The notes beneath the pieces are model-generated. The model ran no database searches and was not told where the DNA came from. It worked only from the letters and a program-made list of their open reading frames with translations. DNA of 64,000 nucleotides. Origin: Gordonia insulae (GTDB taxonomy: Bacteria > Actinomycetota > Actinomycetes > Mycobacteriales > Mycobacteriaceae). The position numbers and the translations under genes are program-made. Shown one piece after another: positions 43,034 to 51,054 of this stretch. The DNA lies in NCBI RefSeq assembly GCF_003855095.1, contig NZ_CP033972.1, forward strand, positions 3,038,001 through 3,102,000, in the 5' to 3' direction. Position 1 is the first letter of the stretch. Every line of letters begins with the position of its first letter.

Positions 43034-43927
43034 TCAGATACCGGCATCGGGAGCGGCCGGGGTTTGCGGGTGCGCATCGGCCGAGCGGGCTGGGCGGCGG
43101 CGATTGGCACGGAGGAACAGCGCCAGCACGATGACGATGTAGAGCGACCACGCGGCGACCTGCAGAAGAGTCGGATCTGGGCGGAAGTTGAATATTCCTG
43201 CCAGAAGTGTTCCATACCAAGATGATTGGTCATAGTATGCCGAGGTGTCGAATGCCAGGGTCGGTCCACCGGGTAACCACCCGACGGTCTGCAGGGCACG
43301 CACTCCGTAGGCGAGAATGCCAGCGGCGACGAAGATCAGGAAGATGCCCGTATACAGAAAGAACTTATGAAAGTTCAGGCGCACGGCACCTCGATACAGC
43401 AGGACCGTCAACAAGACGGCCACCAGGATACCGAGCAACAGCCCGAGCAGCGGCCATAGACTGCCGGACACACTCTCGGCGTACCCGACCATCAGCAGTG
43501 CGGTCTCGAATCCTTCACGCCCGACGGCGAGAAACGCCAGCCCCATCACCGCAGCGCCACCGCTGATCAACGCCGTCGACATCTCGTCTTTGAGATCAGC
43601 GGAAATGTGTGCGGAGGCCTTGCTCATCCACAGCACCATGAACGTCACGATCGCCACCGCCACCAGGGAGGCGAGGCCGGCGATCAGTTCTGCGGTCAAC
43701 GTCGACACCGTCGAGGTACCGAAATGGATGATCACGAAGATCGCGATGACCATGGCGACTGCTGCGCCAACGCCCGCCCACAGCCACTTGAGCGCGTCTC
43801 GACGGTCCGACTTCACGAGGAAGGCAACGAGAATCATGACCACGATCCCGGTTTCGAGCCCTTCGCGTATGCCGATGAGGCCGCTGCCGAACACTTGAGC
43901 AGCGACAGAGGGTCCGGCCGTATCCAT
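43034..43927 (-). CDS. efeU: Iron permease EfeU (FTR1 family)
   Basis: The 297-residue membrane protein has about seven helices and both REGxE motifs of the FTR1/EfeU family (IREGLET near residue 20 and GREGFET near 138), which form the iron path. It is the first gene of the efeUO pair, with GGAG before the ATG. It completes a ferrous or ferric uptake system with EfeO. About 400 bases upstream hold no gene. Confidence 0.92.
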   Translation of the reverse strand: MDTAGPSVAAQVFGSGLIGIREGLETGIVVMILVAFLVKSDRRDALKWLWAGVGAAVAMVIAIFVIIHFGTSTVSTLTAELIAGLASLVAVAIVTFMVLWMSKASAHISADLKDEMSTALISGGAAVMGLAFLAVGREGFETALLMVGYAESVSGSLWPLLGLLLGILVAVLLTVLLYRGAVRLNFHKFFLYTGIFLIFVAAGILAYGVRALQTVGWLPGGPTLAFDTSAYYDQSSWYGTLLAGIFNFRPDPTLLQVAAWSLYIVIVLALFLRANRRRPARSADAHPQTPAAPDAGI

Positions 43928-44329
43928 GTATCGGCGCTCCTTAATGGGTGACGTGAGTTCGGACGCCCGCCACGTTGTCGGGATAGGTGAGCCGGATGCG
44001 AGCCGTCCGCGCGATCAGTGGCGCCGAACATGTTTCGCGGAGTCTGCTGCGCCGTTGTGGTGCTCGAGGTTCGACCGAAACCGAGCTGTGACCACCTGAC
44101 ACTGACGTTTCGCCATGAAACTCGATGATTTCGGTCGCACCGCCACCAGCAGCACCCAACAGTGTTCGTCGCGAGTAGCGTCGGCCACCGTCGGGTCGCC
44201 CACGGTCACCCACTTCCGTCACCACGATGGCGGGCCGACCGGCTCGGGTGTCGCACCAGCGGAGATGGGTCCTGCGTCATCCGCTCCGATGAGCGCTTCA
44301 CTGGCATGAGGCCATGCTTTCCTAACAAA
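43928..44329. other. Intergenic region upstream of efeU and the histidine kinase
   Basis: This roughly 400-base region separates divergent genes. Short frames on both strands lack family features. I found no good iron box for efeU here. GCTTT-CCTAAC-AAAGC at 44316-44331 is an inverted repeat that abuts the operator-like site. Confidence 0.5.
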
Positions 44330-44347
44330 GCTTAGTGGACGCTGAGT
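44330..44347. promoter_or_regulatory. GCTTAG-N6-CTGAGT site 4 (upstream of intact histidine kinase)
   Basis: GCTTAGTGGACGCTGAGT lies 41 bases before the kinase GTG start. It is the same position and orientation as site 3 relative to the decayed kinase, which suggests autoregulation. Confidence 0.7.
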
Positions 44348-44387
44348 ACCGCTGTACGGTGCGGCAGAGCCGGGTTACTGTCATCGC

Positions 44388-45785
44388 GTGCAGACGCGAA
44401 GGGCAGGCCCCTACCAGCGGATATGCCGCTGGCTTCGTCCTGTTCGGACACGGTTGACCGTCACCGCGAGTGTCCTGGTGATCCTGGCTCTCACTCTTGC
44501 GGCACTCATCATGATTGTCGCCCTGCACCACGTTCTTGCGCGATCCGCGGAGTCCGCGACATCCGCCCGCGCACACCAGATCGCCGGAATCGTCGCCAGT
44601 GAAGGATTGGCCGGCGTTGAACCGTCACTGCTGAATGCCGCTCAGAATGTCGCCGTCATCCAGATCGTCGACCCCACCGGAACCATCCGACTCAGCAACA
44701 ACGCAAACTACAACCGCCCGCTCGCACCTCCACTGCCGCCCGGCCAGCAGACAACGCTGCCCTCGACGTACGCGAAAGACGACTCCGGCGAGGCGTACCA
44801 GGCCAGCGCAATCGGTGTGAAGACACCGGACGGCGTCCTCACTGTGATGGTCGGGGCGGCCATCACCCCGATCAACGCGACCGTTCTGATCGTCGCAATC
44901 CTGTGCAGCATCGTGTTCCCGCTCATCGTCGCCGGGATGGCCTTGTTGACCTACTATTTCGTCGGTCGCGCGCTCCGTCCGGTCGAGGCCATCCGACGCC
45001 GGGTCGCCGACATCACGGGCGGCGACCTCACCCAACGTGTACCTGTTCCGGCGACCGGCGACGAGATCGCCACCCTGGCAACCACCATGAACGAGATGCT
45101 CGGCCGCATCGAAGAGGCCCGGGGACAACAGCTCCGCTTTGTCAATGATGCATCGCACGAGCTCAACAGCCCGCTGACCACACTCGTCGGCCTGCTCGAT
45201 CTGGCACGCGTCAAAGGCCAACCCATTGATCCCGACACCGTTGATGTCGTGATGATGCCCGAAGCCATGCGCCTGCAGAACATGGTTGCCGATCTGCTGC
45301 TGCTCGCTCGAGCCGACGAGAGCGGTGTTCCGTTGCGCTGGACGGACGTCAATCTCGATGAGATCGTCAGCTCCGAGGTCGCGCGTCTGGAAGCCACCAC
45401 CGACCACACCATTACAGTCTCGATCGTGCCCGTCCGCATTCGCGGCGACGCAGAGAAGCTCACCCGAGCCCTTCGCAACATCGCCGACAATGCTGCACGC
45501 CACACCGACGACACGCTCGCCTTCGCCATGACGCACGACTCGACGACCCGCTCGGCGACAATCACAGTGTCCGACAACGGACGAGGCATACCAGATGTCG
45601 ACAAGGGCCGCATCACACAGCGTTTCGTTCGTCTCGACACCTCGCGCGAACGCACCAGCGGCGGGTCTGGGCTCGGATTGTCGATCACCAACGAAATCAT
45701 CCGCGCACATCACGGATCGATGATCATCACCGACTCCGACCACGCAGGCGCAACCATCGGGTTCACACTGCCCGCCGACGAGTGA
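44388..45785 (+). CDS. Membrane sensor histidine kinase
   Basis: The 465-residue protein has two membrane helices (about residues 25-48 and 163-190) around a sensor domain, then HAMP, HisKA with His257 in NDASHELNSP, and a HATPase domain with N box (NIADNAARH), G1 (DNGRGIP) and G2 (GSGLGLSI). The GTG start fits. Its likely partner is the OmpR-type regulator at 46553-47233, on the other strand beyond the DtxR-family gene. The signal is unknown. Iron or envelope stress fits the context. Confidence 0.88.
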   Translation: MQTRRAGPYQRICRWLRPVRTRLTVTASVLVILALTLAALIMIVALHHVLARSAESATSARAHQIAGIVASEGLAGVEPSLLNAAQNVAVIQIVDPTGTIRLSNNANYNRPLAPPLPPGQQTTLPSTYAKDDSGEAYQASAIGVKTPDGVLTVMVGAAITPINATVLIVAILCSIVFPLIVAGMALLTYYFVGRALRPVEAIRRRVADITGGDLTQRVPVPATGDEIATLATTMNEMLGRIEEARGQQLRFVNDASHELNSPLTTLVGLLDLARVKGQPIDPDTVDVVMMPEAMRLQNMVADLLLLARADESGVPLRWTDVNLDEIVSSEVARLEATTDHTITVSIVPVRIRGDAEKLTRALRNIADNAARHTDDTLAFAMTHDSTTRSATITVSDNGRGIPDVDKGRITQRFVRLDTSRERTSGGSGLGLSITNEIIRAHHGSMIITDSDHAGATIGFTLPADE

Positions 45786-45851
45786 GGCATCAGCCGAACG
45801 GTCCATCCCCCACCACAGTCGCACAAAGGTCACGAAAGGCATTGCGAGTCA

Positions 45852-46532
45852 GTGAATCGTCTCATCGATACCGCCTCCTGCTACGTCCGCACGATCTACA
45901 ACATCAGCGAAGACGGACAAGTCCCACGCCGAGCTCGCATCATGGAACGCCTGGGCCAGGCAGGACCCACTGTCTCCCAGACGGTCGCCCGACTCGAACG
46001 GGACGGACTGCTCACCGATGGCACGACAGAACAACATCTCGTGCTGACACCCGAAGGCCAACGCATCGCGATCGCCGCCACTCGCAAACACCGACTTGCC
46101 GAACGGATGCTCACCGACATCCTGGGACTTCCTGCCCAAAGAGTGCATGAGGAAGCGTCTCGATGGGAACACGTCATGAGCGATGACGCGGAACGCGGAA
46201 TCATCGAGCTCCTGGAGAATCCCACCGAGTCACCATGGGGAAACCCGATACCGGGCCTCGATCAACTCGGTGTCGAGTGGCGACCACGGCCTCCGGGCAT
46301 CCGACTACTCGACATCGGGCGACCCAAGGACCCGATCCAGGCGACCGTGCGATCGATCTCGGAAGACGCGCAAGACGATGAAGCCCTGATGAGCCAACTG
46401 ATCTCGGCCGGTGTCATCCCAGGTGCGCGGGTGCGTGTCGAGTACCGACCGGGCATCTACGTTGTGCGCGGCTTGAACAGCATCGAAGTCGCTGCAAAGC
46501 GCGCACACATCATCCAACTCGACCGCGGGTAA
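45852..46532 (+). CDS. DtxR/IdeR-family metalloregulator, second paralogue
   Basis: The 226-residue protein resembles IdeR along the HTH (SGPTVSQTV-like AGPTVSQTVARLERDGLL) and metal domain (EASRWEHVMS) and has a C-terminal SH3-like domain. The position of DtxR Met10 is Cys10, and that of Cys102 is Ser. Ancillary His80, Glu84 and His99 and primary Glu106 and His107 are kept. Metal preference may differ from IdeR. The GTG start has AAAGG upstream. It follows the kinase by 66 bases and probably shares its transcript. A bona fide IdeR could lie elsewhere. Confidence 0.87.
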   Translation: MNRLIDTASCYVRTIYNISEDGQVPRRARIMERLGQAGPTVSQTVARLERDGLLTDGTTEQHLVLTPEGQRIAIAATRKHRLAERMLTDILGLPAQRVHEEASRWEHVMSDDAERGIIELLENPTESPWGNPIPGLDQLGVEWRPRPPGIRLLDIGRPKDPIQATVRSISEDAQDDEALMSQLISAGVIPGARVRVEYRPGIYVVRGLNSIEVAAKRAHIIQLDRG

Positions 46533-46552
46533 CCGACTGTGCCGTCGCGAGG

Positions 46553-47233
46553 TCAGCCACCCCCATCAGCAGCCAGTCGATACCCGACTCCGCGAACAGT
46601 CTCGATCGCCTTGCATTCGAAGGGCGTGTCAATTCGGCGGCGAAGGTAACTGACATACACCTCGACCACATTCTCGTCACCGCGATAGTTGATGTCCCAC
46701 ACCGAGTCCAAGATCTCCGCCTTCGTCACCACCTCGCCTTTGCGACGCATCAAGTACTCGAGCATGCCGAACTCCCGCGGCGTCAGGCTCAGCTCGACAT
46801 CACCTCGTTTCGCAACATGCGCGGCCGGATCCAACGACAGACTGCCCGCTACGAGAACCGCCGGCCGCGCCGGTGCACCCCGACGCGCGAGCGCCCGCAA
46901 CCTCGCCACAAAGACAACGAATGAGAACGGCTTCGTCAGGTAGTCATCGGCACCGAAATCGAATGCGTCGGCCTGGTCATACTCTCCGTCTTTCGCCGTC
47001 AGCATCAGCACGGGAGTCCAGTTGTCCACGCTTCTGAGACGGCGAACCACCTCATAGCCATTCAAACCCGGCATCATGATGTCCAGAACGACAACGTCGA
47101 ACCGCTCGGTCATGGCTCGCTCGAGACCAGTCACACCATCGTTGACGACGTCAACGACCCAGCCTTCGGCAACCAGCATCCGCCGAACCGTCTCCGCGAC
47201 GCTGCGATCGTCCTCGACCACCAAGATGCGCAT
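46553..47233 (-). CDS. OmpR-family response regulator
   Basis: The 226-residue protein has a receiver domain with the phospho-acceptor Asp51 in VVVLDIMMPG, the Lys in YLTKPF, and a winged-helix output domain ending in the usual TVRGVGYRL. It is convergent with the DtxR-family gene, only 20 bases between stops. It is the only response regulator in the window, so it probably pairs with the kinase at 44388. A GCTTAG-N6-CTGAGT site lies 110 bases upstream; OmpR-type proteins typically bind 11-bp-spaced direct repeats such as this. Confidence 0.9.
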   Translation of the reverse strand: MRILVVEDDRSVAETVRRMLVAEGWVVDVVNDGVTGLERAMTERFDVVVLDIMMPGLNGYEVVRRLRSVDNWTPVLMLTAKDGEYDQADAFDFGADDYLTKPFSFVVFVARLRALARRGAPARPAVLVAGSLSLDPAAHVAKRGDVELSLTPREFGMLEYLMRRKGEVVTKAEILDSVWDINYRGDENVVEVYVSYLRRRIDTPFECKAIETVRGVGYRLAADGGG

Positions 47234-47342
47234 CAGCCCACAACCCTCTGTCCAGCGTTCGCTCCGACTCCGATGGGCCGAGTAGACGCTCCGACACTAT
47301 TCGACCGTCTGCTCTCCCTTCTCTGTATAGTTCCTTCGGCGC

Positions 47343-47360
47343 GCTTAGAACATGCTGAGT
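47343..47360. promoter_or_regulatory. GCTTAG-N6-CTGAGT site 5 (upstream of response regulator)
   Basis: GCTTAGAACATGCTGAGT keeps all 12 fixed bases with a different spacer. It lies 110 bases from the response-regulator ATG and downstream of the lipoprotein stop, so the regulator gene is its probable target. Confidence 0.65.
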
Positions 47361-47498
47361 CGGGATCTTCGTCGCTCCGAGCGCGGCTCGTCAGCCGTCC
47401 GGATGGGGCATCGGCTCCCGGCGGTGGTGACGGCGCGGAAGACATTGTTTCATCGGTGACCTTGTGCGGCATAGAGCATTTCAGATCGAGTAGACCCG

Positions 47499-47981
47499 CT
47501 AAGTTCCTTCCGAGTAGACGTATATCTGGTGTGGATCATCGCCTTCGGGTACGACTATGGCCTGACTACCAGCTGCAAGAAGGTCGCCCGCGCCCAATCC
47601 ATCGTTGCGAATAACCGTCAGCGGCATCGACTCCTCGCAGTGCAGACCCATGTCTGACACCAGCGAATATCTCGACAGTTCACTGGCGCATTTCGCCTGC
47701 AAGACGGGACCGAACTCGGCACTGGAGTTCATCTCGGCCAGCGCGCGCAGATCTACTTTCTCCGCGTCATCGTAGCGGAGGAAGTAGGCCGACTTGCCCG
47801 AAAACGGAGGTGGCACGAAGTACCCCGCGATAAAACGATACTGCTCGGGGAGAGCGATCCGGATCGCCGACAACGCATCGTCAGCCTGACTCACTTCGAG
47901 GGTGCGCGCCGACAGGTCTGACTCAACTGGGACGTCACAGCTGGTCAGGATGCCGATCACCGCGAAAGCGCCGACGCCCAA
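47499..47981 (-). CDS. Predicted lipoprotein of unknown function, start uncertain
   Basis: The frame ends in a convincing extracytoplasmic domain of about 140 residues with two Cys (CASEL and LHCEE). It is preceded by a hydrophobic stretch and a lipobox-like LTSC. A TTG at 47981 would give MGVGAFAVIGILTSC as signal, which lacks the usual basic residues. The long open frame to 48281 is Arg-rich and not protein-like. The true N-terminus may lie in the neighbouring frame (47957-48253), joined by a frameshift. No family is recognised. Confidence 0.5.
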   Translation of the reverse strand: MGVGAFAVIGILTSCDVPVESDLSARTLEVSQADDALSAIRIALPEQYRFIAGYFVPPPFSGKSAYFLRYDDAEKVDLRALAEMNSSAEFGPVLQAKCASELSRYSLVSDMGLHCEESMPLTVIRNDGLGAGDLLAAGSQAIVVPEGDDPHQIYVYSEGT

Positions 47982-48253
47982 TGCGTGGGAAAGCTGGGGT
48001 CCGGCCGGATGGCGATGTCGACCGACGCCAACCCCGACAGAGTGCTCCAAACGGAGAGCAGCACGAGACACGCGATCGCGCTGTCGAACCAACTCTTGAA
48101 CTCCGCGTTTGCACGCGGCATCTCGGGCGCGTTCTGACAGGCCAGCCTCGGCGAGAGGATCCCATACATCGCCTCGGTCGAGACCGACATCCGCCATTCC
48201 CATCCGGTCATCCACCAAGATGCGTACCAAGAAAAGCCAGAGTCCGATTCCAC
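47957..48253 (-). CDS. Possible small membrane protein or frameshifted N-terminus of the lipoprotein
   Basis: This frame contains a plausible membrane helix (SAIACLVLLSVWSTLSGLAS) after a short N-terminus. A likely start is the ATG at 48121 (MPRANAEFKSWF), because the earlier part overlaps the BAAT-family gene. It ends 24 bases inside the lipoprotein frame. Either it is a separate coupled gene or both are one gene with a one-base error. Confidence 0.35.
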   Translation of the reverse strand: MESDSGFSWYASWWMTGWEWRMSVSTEAMYGILSPRLACQNAPEMPRANAEFKSWFDSAIACLVLLSVWSTLSGLASVDIAIRPDPSFPTHWASALSR

Positions 48254-49461
48254 GCATCCCGTTGCGCCACCGCGCTGCCACGAGGTGTGCCTCCCGCTAC
48301 GAGGCCGTCGGACCTGTCGACGGTCGTCGGGGTCGCCGGCGGACGTATGAAATGACCGGCACCGGTGTACACGTGGAGTTCGTCGGCGGCGCCCACTCCT
48401 GCGGACGAACGCCGATCCATGATCGCACGGACCATCTCATCTGCCGGATAGGACTGGTCGTCGTCACCGGCGATCCCCAGGATCGGCGCATCGACCTCCT
48501 CGACCGGGATCACCGCGGCCTCCACCGCGTCACCGTCGGCGAGGCCGGCCGCGTACGCCGTTCGGGTTGCTATCGCCATCGACGTCGGACGGCGAGAGAA
48601 CAATCGACGTACCTGGTTCTTGATGAGCTGCGAGAAGAGCTTCTCCGCCTTCACCGGCACATACGGCAGATCAACAGCTCCGCGCGTCAGGGCACTGGCC
48701 TTCGGAGGGGGTCCGTCGTTGCGAAGAGCCTGGAAAACAACATGACTCGGCGCGACCAGTACCACGGCCTTCGCTCGGAAATCCCGAGCCCCGCTCAGCG
48801 TCGCAAGCGCCGTCTGACATCCGACCGACCCCGCGTGGACCGCGACTCGCTCGGAGTCCACATAGAGCAGTGCCGCGAACGATCGCATGCCGGCCTCGAT
48901 CGATTCCACGGCTATGCGTGCAACGGAGTCCGGCAGGCCGGGCTGTTGGGTGTAGTAGAGAACGCCCGCGGCGTAGCCGTGCGAGGCGAACAACGCGGCG
49001 GTGGCCTGCGTGGCGCCGCTGACCAAGGTTCCGGGCACGACGATCACCCCGGGCAGAGGACCCTCCGTCACCGCCGGCCGGTAGCACGCCAGTACCCACC
49101 CGTCACCCTCGATTCGGTCTGTCACGAGCCCGACGCCCCATGATCGCCGGACCGTCAGGCTCGCGGCCTCGCGCTCAGCGGTCGCGGTGATGACGAAATC
49201 GAGGCCGGTCTCGCAACCCGTGAAGACGACCGGCGCAGTCGCCTCGGACACGAATTCCATGGAGGTCCAGGGCTCATCGGGATCCGGGATCTCCACGACA
49301 CCATCGTCACCGACCTGATAGTCATGAATCGACTGCCACGGATGCCCCTCGGCGTCGGTCACTCTGACGACCAGTACGACCGACGACGCCTCGGTGTCGC
49401 TGACGCGAAACGACACGGGACTGTCGATGAGCTCGGAAGGCGAGGAGATGTGTAGCTTCAC
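48208..49461 (-). CDS. BAAT-family acyl-CoA thioesterase/acyltransferase-like protein
   Basis: The 417-residue protein has an N-terminal beta-rich domain like that of acyl-CoA thioester hydrolases/BAAT (about residues 10-110) and an alpha/beta-hydrolase C-terminal domain. Candidate catalytic residues are Ser or Cys in HAGSVGCQT, Asp in GDDDQSYP and His in GAGHFIRP. The family hydrolyses or transfers acyl groups from CoA thioesters. It is single and divergent from the DUF222 gene. Substrate is unknown. Confidence 0.75.
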   Translation of the reverse strand: MKLHISSPSELIDSPVSFRVSDTEASSVVLVVRVTDAEGHPWQSIHDYQVGDDGVVEIPDPDEPWTSMEFVSEATAPVVFTGCETGLDFVITATAEREAASLTVRRSWGVGLVTDRIEGDGWVLACYRPAVTEGPLPGVIVVPGTLVSGATQATAALFASHGYAAGVLYYTQQPGLPDSVARIAVESIEAGMRSFAALLYVDSERVAVHAGSVGCQTALATLSGARDFRAKAVVLVAPSHVVFQALRNDGPPPKASALTRGAVDLPYVPVKAEKLFSQLIKNQVRRLFSRRPTSMAIATRTAYAAGLADGDAVEAAVIPVEEVDAPILGIAGDDDQSYPADEMVRAIMDRRSSAGVGAADELHVYTGAGHFIRPPATPTTVDRSDGLVAGGTPRGSAVAQRDAWNRTLAFLGTHLGG

Positions 49462-49656
49462 GCCACCAGTGTCGCGCTTCTCCGGCCCCCGCGCGTGATC
49501 GTCGCGAACTTGCTGTGATCGATCTTGTCGGTGCCATCTCGTAGTGTTGTCACCAGCAGGAAAGAAGAAGACGAAGCGCGCCCCGTGTCCACATGCCGGC
49601 CCGTCGCACAGAACACGTAAGCCCTGCTGTCCTGTTCTGTCATTCGGGAGGCCGCA

Positions 49657-50913
49657 ATGTCATCGACCGCATCACTCATCGCCATCGGCGACGCCCTGCG
49701 CGCCGTTCACCACGACCACGAGTCCATGACCGGGCAGAGCGCCTTCGAGGAGATGCGCGCCCTGTACACGATCCGGAATCTGATCGATCACCACGCAGCA
49801 CAGCTGACCGGCACACTCGAACGACTGCGGGTGGCCAGAGACCACGGACGAACTACTCGAGAGTTGTTGATCGTCATGGGCTTCGCTCCGTCTGTGGCGC
49901 AGCGCTACGTTCGCATCGCCGGTGCGCTTGCGCTGCTCCCCACCCTGTCGGCGCATGCCGTCGACGGCGTGGTGCCAAGTGAACATGTCGACGCCATCGT
50001 CCGCGGCGTCGAGCACATCGGCAAAAGATCACCGGAACCGATCGACGACGCGATGCGTCTATACTATGTGACTGATCTTCTCGGACAACACTTCTCCGGC
50101 GCCACCCCAGCCGAGATCGCCGACCGCGCCCGCACCCTGGGCAACGTCCTCGCCGACGACACGCCCGACGGGTTGCCCGCCGCCGAAGACCGCTCCATCA
50201 ACACGCTCACCAAGAGTAAGACCACCGACGGGCGCCTACATGTCGACGCCGACCTCGATCTCGAAGTCGGCGAGAAATTCCAGGCCGCGATGGAACGCTA
50301 CGGTGCACCCCGCCCCGAACCCGACGGCTCCCCCGACGCACGTTCCACCGAACGACGCCTGGCCGACGCACTGGACACCATCCTCGACATCGCCGCCGGA
50401 GGCGGAAACGACATGAGCATTGTTCCGAGAACTCATGTGCTAGTGACCATTCCCGCCGACAACCCACAGCTGTCCGCACTCGAACACATGGGATCGATCA
50501 CCCGCGCCACGATGAACCGACTCGCCTGCGACCCAACCATCACACCACTGCTCGTCGACGGCGAAACCGTGCCCCTCGACGTCGGCAGAGAGAAACGTCT
50601 GTTCACCCCCGCACAACGCAAAGCACTGCACGTCCGGGACAAGTGCTGCATCAAATGCGGCGCCCCCGCCACCCGCACCCAGGCCCACCACATCGCGCAC
50701 TGGGCCGACGGTGGCGAAACTTGTCTGGAGAACGGCTGCCTGCTGTGCCCGTCCTGTCACGCCGACGTCCACCACAACGGATGGGACGTGTACATCGGCG
50801 CCGACCGGCACGCCTGGCTGATACCGCCGACCACCGTCGACCCCGAGCAACGAGCCTTACCAAGCTACAACCGACGCACCCTGACCCTCGACAACCTGCC
50901 CGCCGCCGCCTGA
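49657..50913 (+). CDS. DUF222/HNH endonuclease-domain protein (13E12 repeat class)
   Basis: The 418-residue protein has an N-terminal DUF222 region and a C-terminal HNH domain with CxxC (KCGAP context), AHHIAHWADGG and LCPSCHADVH, which form the zinc-binding HNH fold. Such genes are multicopy in Mycobacteriales and may be tied to mobile DNA. GGAGG precedes the ATG. Many copies in a genome provide homology for rearrangement. Confidence 0.88.
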   Translation: MSSTASLIAIGDALRAVHHDHESMTGQSAFEEMRALYTIRNLIDHHAAQLTGTLERLRVARDHGRTTRELLIVMGFAPSVAQRYVRIAGALALLPTLSAHAVDGVVPSEHVDAIVRGVEHIGKRSPEPIDDAMRLYYVTDLLGQHFSGATPAEIADRARTLGNVLADDTPDGLPAAEDRSINTLTKSKTTDGRLHVDADLDLEVGEKFQAAMERYGAPRPEPDGSPDARSTERRLADALDTILDIAAGGGNDMSIVPRTHVLVTIPADNPQLSALEHMGSITRATMNRLACDPTITPLLVDGETVPLDVGREKRLFTPAQRKALHVRDKCCIKCGAPATRTQAHHIAHWADGGETCLENGCLLCPSCHADVHHNGWDVYIGADRHAWLIPPTTVDPEQRALPSYNRRTLTLDNLPAAA

Positions 50914-50955
50914 CCGATTCCTGACATCACCATCCAACGACCACCACATCCTGCA

Positions 50956-50970
50956 CCCGGCCACGCCGGG
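50956..50970. terminator. Short GC hairpin after the DUF222 gene
   Basis: CCCGGC-CAC-GCCGGG forms a 6-bp stem 43 bases after the stop. It lies between converging genes. It is weak and has no T tract. Confidence 0.3.
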
Positions 50971-51054
50971 ACCGCATCCGTACCTTGACAACTCAACAGT
51001 GTGAAAGCGGCAGACCGACCCGTCGCAACCGTCGTGGGCACGAATAGATCCGCC

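Noticed and set aside
44316..44331. GCTTT-CCTAAC-AAAGC inverted repeat as an iron box for efeU
   Set aside because: It does not fit the 19-bp IdeR consensus and is about 390 bases from efeU. It may belong to the adjacent kinase operator.
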